This document shows positions 29,978-42,718 of a stretch of DNA of 64,000 nucleotides, in pieces (within the stretch, counting starts at the first letter, position 1; every line of letters starts with the position of its first letter). Both the position numbers and the translations under genes were made by a program. The notes beneath the pieces are model-generated. The model made no database searches. It was not told the DNA's origin and was given only the letters and a program-made list of their open reading frames with translations. The stretch covers positions 9,362,001-9,426,000 of the forward strand of contig NC_063012.1 in assembly GCF_020509005.1 (NCBI RefSeq), in the 5' to 3' direction. The stretch comes from Fulvia fulva. Taxonomy: Eukaryota; Ascomycota; Dothideomycetes; Mycosphaerellales; Mycosphaerellaceae.

Positions 29978-32251
29978 ATGTTCTCTCCTCACGACCTGCT
30001 AATGCTAACCAGAATGTCTAAAATATCAACCAGTGCCATTTCTCGCCGGACCAATGCCAATGCGCAAAAGGGCTTGCCCCGTGCACTCCTCAGCATAGCA
30101 GCACTGTCAGTCAATGTCGCTATGAATCCTCATGTGGGCAGGAACAACCGCGCCGACTTGGAAATACTGGAACAGGCAGTCCGACTCACGAAGCCATGGA
30201 TCGAAGCCATGCTGGAGGAAATACTGCAGCACTTCCCATCACTTGCAATCCACGATAGCCGCCCCGCAGCAAGGCGACCGAAGAGTCTGCAGGACAAAGG
30301 ACTCCTGGGAGTACTGCTATCACTACTCTCTGCGTTCTGGAAAGTCAGCGGGTTGCTCAAGTCTGGCAATGGCGTTCCGCGGCAAGCAAGAGTGTTGAGG
30401 CGATTGCATTCTGTTTTGAGTACTGAGCTTGCTAGTGCTGAGAGGGAGATTGAGAGGTTGAAGGCGTTGGTGGGAGGTAAGCCACATGCAAGGCGGAGAC
30501 GTCAGGGGACGAAGAATACGGGGACTGAGGATGAGTGGGAGGACGTTGCCGCTGTTGATGCTTCAGGAGAAGCTGCAGGGTCGAATCGACGTGAAGGCAC
30601 TGCTGTAGAGGATGATACAGTGCTGGAGCGTGAAGAGGTAAGCGCGGATGTGAAATCTACCAAGACACAACGGCAGAGCCAGAGTCCGCAAAGGATACCG
30701 ACAGCAAATCCTCCTGGACTGGACGCTTCTGAAAAGATCGATCACACTTCGAGACATAGCGACTGTTCGGGCTCACGACGCACTTCTAGAAAGACCTTGA
30801 AAAGTGCGCAAAACTCTCCACACTCCGACAAGAGTGCCGCAGGACATGCGAGCCCTAAGGTGGACGTTGTGACTGCAGCGCGCCAGCAAGACAAGTCGCC
30901 GGAAACCCGCTCAAGCTCGAAAGATGGTGGCCCGGCCAGCAAGGCCACGAGAACAGATCGCAGCAGCCATAAATCGCCTGGCAAGTCTAGCAAGTCATCG
31001 AAGGAGCGTGTAGACTCAAGGGTCTCTGAGCCGGTCTTTCATAGGGTGGATCAAGGATCGCAGAAGCCATCCACTAAGTCATCAGCAAAGTCTCACAGCT
31101 CACAGCCTGCGAAAGACAAGGAATTGTGGAGTCCGGCAACAAGTCGCAGTGGTACCGCGAGTACACACAGCAAGCGCAGCACCGTCATGAAGGAAGTAGC
31201 GCCCTTGGGGGTGAATAGTGTTAGCCCGCAAAGAGGACGAAGAGCGTCGCCCAAAGAACTCACCAGGACGCACAGTGTCGAAGAGGCAGCGGACGTCACT
31301 ACTCATCGCGAGCGACAAGCAGTAGCTACTGGAAGCCAGGAGGCTATCAACGGTCAAAGGATGGCCGAAAATGGAGTAAAACCGACGAAAGTAGTTGGGA
31401 TTACAGGACGCTCGCATGCATCCAGTAGGGCAGCATCAGAGGCGGCCAGTCCTCCAGCACCGACCCATGCGACAGAAGGCTCTGGTGCGCCCGAAGTCGG
31501 CGCGCCGCTCCAAGACAACACGCAGAAGCCGCGAAGCAATGCATCAAGCAGGACTTCAAAGACATCAAGATCCAAGCGGCACTCGAGCCACGCGAAGCAG
31601 GACACAGACGTTGGTGTCCAGGCTGAGACTGGCAAGCCCGCGATATCACCATCCTCCCATCACTCCGCAAAGTCTGACAAGTCCCGTCGAGGCACACCTC
31701 AGGCGCCCCGTTCCCTATCGACAGGCATATCGTCACCTGTGAAGTCGCGTGGCAAGAGCGGATCAGCTTCACCTGGAACCGGAAAGCATTCAACTTCGCG
31801 CTCTTGTTGTGCCTCTAGGATGTCCAGCGAGTCGTCTAGAGGCGCGCAACCAGAGGCAAGCGCTCCATCGGCGCATGGATTGTCGACGAGGAGAATGGCT
31901 AGCAGGACCAGCTCTGTATCGCTCGAGGACGCACAACACGGTAGCGACAACGACAGTGCCTCGAGTGCCTCAGCATCAACCACAAAGTCGAAGCGAGGTA
32001 ACCAATACTCGCAGCAGACAACGTCCGAAGAGCACGAAGTTGATGCCGCCAAGCGGTCCGAGTCCAGAACCAGCTCCAAATCGGACTGTCACTGCCAGCA
32101 GGCTTCTCGACCTCGGAGGTGCCATCATGCTGGATCTCTGGCGAGCAGTGGTTGCGATTCGAAAGCGTGGTCTTGCGAAGTGAGTCTTGATGCGCAGGGG
32201 GTTTTGCAGTTGAAAGCCGAACACTTTCACAGACGGGCAGATGGCTGCTAG
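29978..32251 (+). CDS. Ser-rich low-complexity orphan
   Basis: Single open frame of 757 residues from the ATG at 29978; the frame is open upstream from 29810 with alternative starts. Residues about 30-170 are ordered: SIAALSVNVAMNPHVGRNN, a KPWIEAMLEEILQHFPSLAI helix and a heptad-like RVLRRLHSVLSTELASAERE helix. The rest is Ser/Lys/Thr/Arg rich with many SKSSK, SRTSS and SPQR-type runs, probably disordered and phosphorylated. I do not recognise a family. The last ~60 residues are doubtful because two other frames also look coding there (see findings). A 3' intron is possible. Confidence 0.55.
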   Translation: MFSPHDLLMLTRMSKISTSAISRRTNANAQKGLPRALLSIAALSVNVAMNPHVGRNNRADLEILEQAVRLTKPWIEAMLEEILQHFPSLAIHDSRPAARRPKSLQDKGLLGVLLSLLSAFWKVSGLLKSGNGVPRQARVLRRLHSVLSTELASAEREIERLKALVGGKPHARRRRQGTKNTGTEDEWEDVAAVDASGEAAGSNRREGTAVEDDTVLEREEVSADVKSTKTQRQSQSPQRIPTANPPGLDASEKIDHTSRHSDCSGSRRTSRKTLKSAQNSPHSDKSAAGHASPKVDVVTAARQQDKSPETRSSSKDGGPASKATRTDRSSHKSPGKSSKSSKERVDSRVSEPVFHRVDQGSQKPSTKSSAKSHSSQPAKDKELWSPATSRSGTASTHSKRSTVMKEVAPLGVNSVSPQRGRRASPKELTRTHSVEEAADVTTHRERQAVATGSQEAINGQRMAENGVKPTKVVGITGRSHASSRAASEAASPPAPTHATEGSGAPEVGAPLQDNTQKPRSNASSRTSKTSRSKRHSSHAKQDTDVGVQAETGKPAISPSSHHSAKSDKSRRGTPQAPRSLSTGISSPVKSRGKSGSASPGTGKHSTSRSCCASRMSSESSRGAQPEASAPSAHGLSTRRMASRTSSVSLEDAQHGSDNDSASSASASTTKSKRGNQYSQQTTSEEHEVDAAKRSESRTSSKSDCHCQQASRPRRCHHAGSLASSGCDSKAWSCEVSLDAQGVLQLKAEHFHRRADGC

Positions 32252-33447
32252 ATCTTTACGTGTTTCTCGTCGATAGTTGTGATTGATTTTACAGGATTGG
32301 GTAGGTGCGAGCTTTGTTGTTGTCCAGGCCTTGTGGTACGGAATATGGGGCTGTTGTTCGGTCTCTGCATCTGGACGCAGCTCGTCGTGCTCGTGTTCCG
32401 TACAATACATGATATGTAAGCAGCTCGGAGTATGCAAGTCGGCAGATAGTGGTGCGATGTCTCTCCATGGCTCAGGTACAGTGTTGTTCGATTTAGAAGA
32501 CCACCCCTCGGATGCGGGAGAACGCGTTGTTTCGCGTGCGGCGTGCCTGCCATGTGTCCCTCGGTCGTTGCCAATCGCAGCAACGAGCAGAACTCTAATA
32601 GACGGGAGCACTCGGTGAGCGATCATCGCGATGCGAAGAGACGCCTTGCCTTGCCTTTTCCTGATATGAGTGCGGCCGCGACGATGTGAACCTGAGACCG
32701 GCCTGTCGTATGACTGACCAGTGTTATCGCCTTCGATGGCTACATGTACGATGTACTACATGAGGCGAAGAGAGCACCGTTGATATGTGGCGACCTCCAG
32801 CTTGAATGCCTAGACCCTGCTCTCGGATGTGAAAGTTCGATCGGGTCGGGCGCTCTGCCAGAACGAGCGGCGATCGTCTCGCGGTCCCACGTGCTGATCT
32901 CCACGCCGTGTGCGTCTTTGAAGTTCGGGGCGACATTGCAGTGGAGCATGACGACAAGTTGTTTCAAGCACGCATGCACGAGCGAAGAGGCCGAGGTCAG
33001 GCAGTCAGCGAGGTGATTGACTTCGCCTTCGTACACAGAGCTTCCGGCGAATGTTAGGTCACTTAGGCTTAGGTTGGCTGAGTGCCACCACGATACGGCA
33101 CTCGCCAGTGGGAACAGCACACCTGGCCAGCGACATCCTTGGCGAGCACAAGGCGCACGAAAGCGTAAGCCTCGCCAGCCGATGGCACGCTGCACAGCTG
33201 CGTGGACGGTGGAGCTGAGCGGTCCACCCGCCCGTGCATCCCATCTTGCAAGGATCCGACCTTTCTTCTCTCTTCCAGCATCCCGCCGACTTGTTGTTGA
33301 GCCTCTGCCTCTACCATACCGCCGCCATCTGTGACACGGGTGGTACAGGCGCACGAATCATGCCCCGGTGGCAGAGAGCGCGACAAGATTCACAGCATCC
33401 CTGCCAGGAATATCCGTGAACGCTCAACGCACGTCCAACGTCTCAGC
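32252..33447. other. Intergenic, 1.2 kb
   Basis: 5' flank of the receptor gene. Several 60-200-codon frames occur on both strands but are Arg/Ser/His-rich and show no motif or splice logic. Nothing supported. Confidence 0.5.
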
Positions 33448-34722
33448 ATGACCCCACTGGTAATTGAAAGCTGGATCTGGTGGTCTCTTGTTATTCTCAT
33501 TGCAATCAGTAGATTGTAAGTCTAGCGCTACCTAGTGTTGAGCTTCGTCTGACCGACCTACAGCATCTCGAGATGGCTGACGCTGGGCTCAACCGATACC
33601 GCACGGATACGCATTCCAAGATATCAACTCGATGACTACATTATGATGGTTGTCCTGTGCTTCTACACGACAAATATTGTTGCTATCAACATAGTGAACG
33701 ACCACGGCTCAAATTTACTGCCGCCGGGCTTTGACGTCGCCTCCCTCACGCCAGAAGATATAGCCGAGCGGTCATGGAGCAGCAAACTGGTGCTCGTGGT
33801 GGAGCAAACCCAGTGTGTGACCATCTGGGGAGCAAAGCTATGCCTGATTATCCTCTACCACCGGCTCACGCAGCTGCGCTGCGAGAACATTGGCATCAAA
33901 GTGCTTGCCGGCTACGTGATCGGCAGCTTTGTCATTATGGAGATCCTCTATTTTGGAGTATGGTGCCAGCCTTTCCACAACTACTGGGCTGTACCGACGC
34001 CATCGCGACAGTGCGATGCAGCTACCAATCACCTGATTACGAACGCGACTTTCAATTTGAGCTCGGACCTGATCATGCTTGCGATTGGGCTGCCAATGTT
34101 CTTGCGGATGAAACTACGGTGGAGGAAGAAGGTCCCCGTAGTGGGCGTCTTCAGCCTGGGAATCTTTGTTGTCCTCGCTGCGATCCTGAACAAGGTTTAC
34201 AGCTTCTCACAGCCCTTCGGATCCCTTTGGTCTTTCTGGTACGTCCGTGAGTCTTCCACGGCACTGTTGGTCGCCAATCTGCCGTTCGTGTGGAAATTCT
34301 TCGCCACTGTCACTGGGCTTCAGTCGTCAAAGGGAGGAACGCGAAGGGGAACTGCAGAGCTCGATACAGCCAACAGCGATATCCAGCGGGAAAACAGTAT
34401 GCTCAGCCTTTCGGCATTCTTGAACGAGTGGTCGGCCGAGGACTCCGAAAAGGTCGATAATCTTCAAAGGATCAATTCCCGCCAAGCGACGGGTTTGAGC
34501 TTGGGCGAAATGTTGACCGAGAATAAGGAGGAACGGCCAGATGCTCACGATTATGCGTATGGTCCTACGCCGCCATCGAGTAGGGCAGTCGTGAATGATG
34601 GCACGGTGCACGAAACGATCAGGCGCGATTCGGATCCCGATCGACGGAGGAGCACTACGCCAGCCTCTTCGACGTTACCACCATCCATGCAAAGTAGCTG
34701 GACCGCAGGATCCTTTGTGTAG
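33448..34722 (+). CDS. Pth11-like rhodopsin-domain membrane protein
   Basis: Exons 33448-33515 and 33564-34722 (48-bp intron, GTAAGT...CAG), 408 residues. About seven hydrophobic segments, with the fungal rhodopsin-domain pattern: DDYIMMV after helix 1, WGAKLCLIILYHRL in helix 3, QCDAATNHLITNATFNLSSD before helix 5 and a FSLGIFVVLAAILNKVY block. The C-terminal ~130 residues are cytosolic, Ser/Thr/Asp rich, with possible phosphorylation sites. No CFEM Cys module at the N-terminus. This family includes Magnaporthe Pth11 and many orphan GPCR-like proteins used in surface sensing; function of this one is unknown. The first exon (MTPLVIESWIWW) forms the start of helix 1. Confidence 0.85.
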
Positions 34723-35755
34723 AAGTGATCTAGGTCGGGAAGGAACGTGGCAGTCTTGAGGAATTGCAAAGCTGGTGGAGATGGCGTTTATGGCGTTGAG
34801 GATTTTGTCGCGAAGATACCCAAGGGTTGTTTTGAAAGGGGAGGGAGGATTGAATAGCTTGCAGACTCACCATAGAGGCATGACGTGTGTATTGTACATA
34901 GAGAGGGAGACAGTCTTGAACGAGCGTGTCCTGGGAAGATCGTGGCGCGGAGATTCTTTCGGCCCGACCGTTGCAGCTTTCCATCCTCCATCCTTCCAAG
35001 TTTGTGGACGAGCTTGCCTCGGTCATCCTCTCCACCACCTCCAAGATGGCAAGATGATTGCTCAGACCTGCGGACACGCTGTGGCGACGACAGCTCAGTG
35101 TAAGTATGATGCGTCGACGTCCGGCGCATCACTCCATCCCCTCTACTTGGTACTGATTGTGGCCAGCCACACGTTCGATCTCAGAGCGGGGCTGGTCGAC
35201 ATTGTCAACAGCCTCACAACGGCGCTAGACTTTGGGTCCTCAAATGAGCATTCACGGTTCACCCGTTTCGCGCCTGACATCGTACAGAGCATCGAACTGT
35301 GGCTCTGCCAACCACGTACCAAAGCCGGCTACGTCTGTGTACGTCAGGGCCGCCCGCCAGCGTGCAGCGCGCACTGCCATAGAGACCACGTGCATGTTTA
35401 CACGCCGACTCCAGGGACGTTTGTCATCTTCGTTGGCGGCGAGCGCTTCGTGCAATCCCCCAAGACCAAGACTTGCCGATGCTCATCAGCATGGCTCCAA
35501 CATAATGTTCTACGGAACATATATCACAACGAGCACTCTTCCAAAGATGAGCGCTGACCTCGTACTTTTCTCATAGGCGCACACGACTATGTTCATTTGA
35601 ACACAGCGGTTGGCAAGTACCAAGCAGAATCTGGCGATTCCAGCCATGTCTTCCTACCACCGCATTTCTGTCCATTTTCTATTGCTTTTATGCTGTTCAA
35701 CATGCGTCTCTGCCCGGCTCACTCATTCATTCACGTTCGTTTGCAAAAGGAAAAC
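34723..35755. other. Intergenic, 1 kb
   Basis: Between the receptor and the laccase. A long open frame at about 34775-35557 lacks any recognisable motif and is Cys/His/Ser rich; I do not accept it. The laccase promoter should lie in the last few hundred bases; no clear TATA seen. Confidence 0.45.
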
Positions 35756-38002
35756 ATGCTTGGGCTCATGACTGTGGCTGCATTCGCAGTAGCTGCGACC
35801 GCATGGGAGGGCGAAGATTGGCAGTCACACAATGATTGGCAGCAGCACAGCAGGCCTCTGATACCACACGTTCATAACACTCGCTTCTGGTCATCGGGTC
35901 CTCATCCCTCCTCCTCCTCCTCCTCCTCCTCTCCATCGTTATCTGGCACGACCGCGACTGCTACCACCGAGCCGTCGGTTACGTCAAGGCAGGCCGTGCC
36001 GTCTACTAGCACGGAAGTCGTATGGGCCACCATAGACATCACCACCACGGTCTGCACGGCCGAAGCCTGCCAAGCAGCACCCACATCAGCAACACCGATC
36101 ATACCGGGCTCTGGAGCAGGTCACGGCGATTTCAACGGCCCCGGACCAGATTGGAACTTCGGCCCTGGACATGGTCCAGGAAACCTGCCGCCTGGATGCG
36201 CTTTTCCTTCCAGTCCTCTCTCGAGCGACAAGCAGGCTGGACAGTCCCTTTGGGGCTCACTCTGCCAGCCAACCTTCCCCAAGTGGCTACCAGACGGCGA
36301 AGGCAAGCAGTATGCTTCCGCTCCGTGGGGCGACCGAACAACCAGGAATGCGGATGGTGTAAAGAATGACCATATCCCAGTCACCGGCGTCGTCCGGCGA
36401 TATGACTTTACAATCACACGCGGCACAGCAGCACCCGATGGCGTCGTTCGCAACGTGTTCCTCGTCAACAACCAATTCCCCGGGCCAGCGATTGAAGCCA
36501 ATTGGGGTGATATGATCGAGATTACAGTACACAACAACATATCCTACCCACTGGAAGGCACCTCCCTGCACTGGCACGGGTTCTTGCAAAGAGGAAGCAA
36601 CTGGATGGACGGGGTTCCTGCTGTCAGCCAGTGCCCGATCGCCCCGTTCCACTCATATACTTACAAGATACCCGCACAACTATACGGATCTAGCTGGTGG
36701 CATGCACACTATTCGGCGCAATACACGGCCGGCATCGTTGGCCCTATCATCATATACGGCCCTTCGCAGCTTTCCTACGATATCGATATTGGTCCAGTCA
36801 TGCTTAGCGACTGGTATCATGTTCCCTACTTCAGTATTGTCAGCGATGCCGTAGGGACCGACATGTCGGTGATACCTCCAGTCAGCGATAGTCTGTTGAT
36901 TAACGGGCGCGGCCGCTTCGATTGCTCTACACCATCCTACGACAATGGAGCCGAGTGGCTAGCTAGTCACGTCAGCGTTCCAATGACCTGGAGCTGCACT
37001 GAAGGCGCAGAGCTAGCGAAGTTCAAGTTTCGCCCAGGAAAGACGCATCGATTGCGGCTCATGAACATGGGCGCAGATGGAGTACAGAAGTTCTCTATAG
37101 ATGGTCACCAGATGACTGTCATATCGTACGACTATGTCCCAACAGTCCCTCACATCTCCGACGTAGTCACACTTGGCGTTGGACAAAGGGCCGATATCTT
37201 GGTCACAGCCAACAACTTTAGCACCAACATGTTTTGGATGCGCTCCTCCGCCCCTGGAGGGAAAACATGCGGCGGCTCTAACATGGATGAGGTTCGAGCA
37301 GCGATATACTACGAAGGTGCAGACACAGCAGGCATACCGGCCACCGTCAGTGCCGTCAACGACACAAGCTGCGAGAATCTCCCGCTCAACACTACACAAC
37401 CCGAATATCGAATCACGCCATCGGCACCACAAGACGCTTTCGTCCACGATATCAGCATCTCGCTGGTCCTCAACTCGACGGGCAATTACGAATGGCGCAT
37501 GGCGAACCAGACCTTCCACGCAAACTTCAACGAGCCACTTCTGTACAAAGCGGCAGAAGGCAACGTAAGCTTCCCATACGATCCTCAGTGGAACGTGGTC
37601 AACTATGGCACCAACAGATCCATCGTTGTCAACGTCACAAACCTTACACCGTTTGCCCATCCATTCCATTTACACGGCCACAACTTCTACGTCCTGAACG
37701 TGGGAAACAATGGTACAGTATGGGACGGCACAGCTGTCAATCCGTCAAACCCAATGCGTCGGGACATTCAAATCATTCCTGCCTTAGGATATGCCGCGAT
37801 AGCGTTCGAGAACGATAACCCCGGCGTTTGGCCATTTCACTGTCACGTTGCGTGGCACTTGTCGGGTGGCTTGGCCATGAACTTCATTACACGGCCGGAG
37901 GATATTCCCAAGATCCCGAGCGAGGAAGCGCAGCAGACGTGTCGGGATTGGGACTTTTACAGCAGTAACAACATCGTGGATCAGATCGATGCTGGATCAT
38001 GA
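35756..38002 (+). CDS. Laccase-type multicopper oxidase, secreted
   Basis: Single exon, 748 residues. A signal peptide (MLGLMTVAAFAVAATAW) is followed by an unusual ~190-residue Ser/Thr/Gly/Pro-rich extension with a Ser tract (CTC repeat). Three cupredoxin domains then carry all four copper motifs: HWHG (about 272), WWHAHYSAQ (about 313), HPFHLHGH (about 634) and HCHVAWHLSGGL (about 694), with Leu at the axial T1 position. WWHAHYS and the domain order fit ascomycete laccases, which oxidise phenols and can act in melanin formation. Many Asn-X-Ser/Thr sites. The C-terminus ends Asp-Ala-Gly-Ser instead of the usual DSG plus aliphatic. Typical ascomycete laccases are about 580-620 residues, so the extension explains the extra length. 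Confidence 0.93.
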   Translation: MLGLMTVAAFAVAATAWEGEDWQSHNDWQQHSRPLIPHVHNTRFWSSGPHPSSSSSSSSPSLSGTTATATTEPSVTSRQAVPSTSTEVVWATIDITTTVCTAEACQAAPTSATPIIPGSGAGHGDFNGPGPDWNFGPGHGPGNLPPGCAFPSSPLSSDKQAGQSLWGSLCQPTFPKWLPDGEGKQYASAPWGDRTTRNADGVKNDHIPVTGVVRRYDFTITRGTAAPDGVVRNVFLVNNQFPGPAIEANWGDMIEITVHNNISYPLEGTSLHWHGFLQRGSNWMDGVPAVSQCPIAPFHSYTYKIPAQLYGSSWWHAHYSAQYTAGIVGPIIIYGPSQLSYDIDIGPVMLSDWYHVPYFSIVSDAVGTDMSVIPPVSDSLLINGRGRFDCSTPSYDNGAEWLASHVSVPMTWSCTEGAELAKFKFRPGKTHRLRLMNMGADGVQKFSIDGHQMTVISYDYVPTVPHISDVVTLGVGQRADILVTANNFSTNMFWMRSSAPGGKTCGGSNMDEVRAAIYYEGADTAGIPATVSAVNDTSCENLPLNTTQPEYRITPSAPQDAFVHDISISLVLNSTGNYEWRMANQTFHANFNEPLLYKAAEGNVSFPYDPQWNVVNYGTNRSIVVNVTNLTPFAHPFHLHGHNFYVLNVGNNGTVWDGTAVNPSNPMRRDIQIIPALGYAAIAFENDNPGVWPFHCHVAWHLSGGLAMNFITRPEDIPKIPSEEAQQTCRDWDFYSSNNIVDQIDAGS
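35907..35932. repeat. (CTC)n microsatellite encoding poly-Ser
   Basis: Uninterrupted CTC/TCC triplets encode the Ser tract in the laccase N-terminal extension. Confidence 0.9.
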
Positions 38003-38996
38003 GGAATCATGAGGCTCATTGACCATAGGCCAACACATCTGCAAGCAGGAGGCCAGGGGCGGTAAAGAGCAATGGATTTCGCCACTGTGCGATGAGCAAG
38101 GCCTGGCGACAAGGTATGTTGTCGCCGCTACGTTCGTTGACTTCACGTTTGGAGAGCTGCTGGAGGGTCGCATGTCTGGGAATGTACTATGCGTCGACAC
38201 CTTATACCCTCGACTACATCATCCGGACCTCGCTACTCAGCTATATGCCAGCGTGTTGAAGCAACGGCCTGCGCTTCGATAGGGAGGGAGTCGAAGCGCT
38301 CGGCGGCATTCGACTTGGTCACCAGCCCTCGGAGGGCCAGGCCGGCGATGAGCGGCAGTTCAGAATGCAGCTGTAAGATACTAGGAAGAACGGGATGTCT
38401 GCGATATCCCAAGCATTGGTCGAGAAGTGAGATTGAAGGGCAGGTGCAATTGTATCATAGGCTCAGGTCATGTACCGACGAGGTACCGCAGCATAGTAAA
38501 AATGCCATCGACGTTGCAAAGCACGATGTACGACTTCAACTACATGTGACGAGCGCCATACCAGCAGGCGGGGTGGTGGTATGGTGATAATGTCCGCCGA
38601 GAGGAAGAACTGCGGAAGCGAGTATCGTACATTATTCATACAGGACACTATGGCATGGAGCCTCCACATGAGCTGTCAATGCTCCTGACCCTGGTCGTCC
38701 AGCTGGGAGTTGCGTTGGTCTCTCCAGCTCTGTCGGGTGACATACAGAGCCATATTCTGCGCTTCAGTTCTGTCGACCGCAGCCCGAAGTCCCAAGCTGG
38801 CAAGAAGCTTCAATTGTTCGGTGTGCTCATGACCGTCAAGATGTCCTACCACACCACAGTGCATGAAGTTCAGATTGCGTGACTATGGTCTCGCGCTGTC
38901 TCGGAGAGTGTCCCGAGGAAGGCTTTTGAGTGCGGGAGGCCGGAATGGTTAGCTTTAAGACACGGTCGCCAGTACGATCCGTCATCGTCAAGACGC
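38003..38996. other. Convergent 3' intergenic, 1 kb
   Basis: Between the stops of the laccase (+) and Rvb1 (-). No coding frame, repeat or RNA gene that I can support. Confidence 0.5.
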
Positions 38997-41024
<2,028 letters not shown>

Positions 41025-41850
41025 ATGGCCACTCTACGATCCGCAGCGCCGCCCATTGCGAGTATATTCCGCTTTGCCTCACAGCCGACAACCGGCAGAC
41101 GATGTGCACAATGTCTCAAGGCCCAACGATGTCCCTTCTCCTCTTTCCGACCCAGAGCAGCCTCCTCGAAGCGACCTCTAATGACCGAGTCAGCACATAG
41201 GCCGCAGTCTCTAGAACCTCAGATGCCACCCCCGAAGAACAGCGGTGCACCAGACACAAGCATCTCGGCAAGTCAGCACCAGACCTGGCCACCGACAGGT
41301 CCGTGGGAACGTAAAGATGGTGGTTCGGCCTTGAGCGAACGAGAAGGCGAGGCGCAGAAGAGCAAGCCCACACTAGCGTCGACAACAGGCCAGCAGACAG
41401 CCAAGCCCTCAATAACACCGGAAGCCGCAGCGACAAAGCCCAAGAAGAGCAAGCTACGGCCCAGGAAAGCACCAATTGTATTGACACCTAAAGCCGTGGA
41501 ACAGCTTCGAGGGCTGTTCGATCAACCAGAGCACAAGATGATTAGAGTGGGTGTAAAGAACCGAGGCTGTAGTGGACTGGCATATCATTTGGAGTACGTG
41601 GATAAGCCGGGGGCATTCGACGAGACCGTAGAACAAGATGGCGTAAAAGTCTTGATAGACAGCAAGGCCTTGTTCAGCATTATTGGCAGTGAGATGGATT
41701 GGCTGGAAGACAAGCTTAGCGCGCGGTTTATCTTCAAGAACCCGAATATCAGTAAGTCCAAATTCTTCGCAGTGCCCAGCAGCAATCCTGTGCTAACACA
41801 TTCGCCCAGCGGAACAATGCGGCTGCGGAGAATCGTTCAGCATTTCGTGA
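41025..41850 (+). CDS. ISA1: Mitochondrial iron-sulfur cluster assembly protein Isa1
   Basis: Exons 41025-41751 and 41810-41850, 255 residues. An Arg/Ser-rich N-terminus (residues 1-55) looks like a mitochondrial presequence. A long low-complexity linker leads to an A-type carrier domain (about 148-255) with the three conserved Cys: NRGCSGLAY (Cys182) and CGCG (Cys246, Cys248). The second pair lies in the small last exon and is lost without splicing (intron GTAAGT...CAG). Isa1 works with Isa2 and Iba57 to make 4Fe-4S clusters in the matrix. Its stop lies about 95 bp from that of the convergent Dabb gene. Confidence 0.95.
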
Positions 41851-41944
41851 GAATATATGTACAGGAAGCTCTTCGGCATTTGCATTGCAGCGTCTCAGCG
41901 ACCGTGTCCTTCACGACCTATCATATTTATACAGCTGGTGAGCA

Positions 41945-42383
41945 CTAGAATTTGCCAGGCTCGAAATCGACCACACGGACATTCTGTATGATGTCTTTCA
42001 AACTTGCAACGAACTCCAGGTGCGCTGGATCTTTCTCAAGGTAGTACTGACGATCCTTTTCGTTTTCAAATTGGGAAACAAATCCATGAGAAAACCCTCC
42101 CCACATTGACATGTTAGTTTCATGTCTGGGTGGGTCGCCGGGAGTGACCTCCTACTTGTTGGCCCTCAGGGCTGTTGTCTCGTCCTCCGCCATACGATTT
42201 GACATAGGTCTGTTTTGTCTCCGGATGTATGCAGTTATCTTTCAGTGCTAGCATACGTTTGCAGACCTGAACGTGATTAGTCGCTCCTTCATTCTTACAG
42301 CCTACTCAAGAGCTCACATCTTCGACTTGACTGTGAGTCGTGGTAGGCTTGAACTCGAACAGCACTATGTGTAAGATCGGCAT
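41945..42383 (-). CDS. Stress-responsive A/B barrel (Dabb) protein
   Basis: Three exons on the minus strand, 42383-42318, 42266-42149 and 42096-41945; 111 residues. It starts MPILHIVLFEFKP, the usual beta-1 with His of dimeric alpha/beta-barrel (Dabb) proteins. KSYGGGRDNSPEG, then GFSHGFVSQFENEKDRQYYL and KDPAHLEFV follow, with VVDFEPGKF at the end. These are the conserved Dabb elements and the length is standard. Intron 1 is GTGAGC...CAG (51 bp, branch CTAAT). Intron 2 (52 bp) starts GTCACT, a weak donor, but has a perfect ACTAAC branch and is the only choice keeping the domain in frame. No exon exceeds 60 codons, so it is easily overlooked. Function of such small fungal Dabb proteins is mostly unknown. 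Confidence 0.88.
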
Positions 42384-42718
42384 GGTGGAAGATGACAATG
42401 CGAATTTCAGTGTATTGATTGCACTGCAAGGTAAAGACTTCAATGTTGGTAATGGATAACTCGAAGGCATGCCGTGAGGTCATGCTCAGTAAGCTTCGGC
42501 GTCGACTTCGGGCACACGCTCCTCCCCTACTAACACCAACGCTGGCTACATGTACTGACAAACTTGGAGGTGCATTCGCGATGGCAAGAGCGTACCTAGC
42601 GACAGCTTAGCCCGAGATAGCAGATTACATGTAGACGGTCCCGCCGATGCAATCCATATCGTCCGTCACTCCAGGCTGAGCGCGTCGCGACCACTATCAC
42701 AATCTACGTATACGAAGC
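42384..42718. promoter_or_regulatory. Divergent promoter, Dabb gene / Dsc3
   Basis: 335 bp between divergent start codons. No specific motif recognised. Confidence 0.4.

Noticed and set aside
32740..33354. 204-codon minus-strand frame
   Set aside because: No family resemblance; overlapping frames on both strands are equally open.
34775..35557. 260-codon plus-strand frame before the laccase
   Set aside because: No motif, Cys/His/Ser-rich, competing frames on the other strand.
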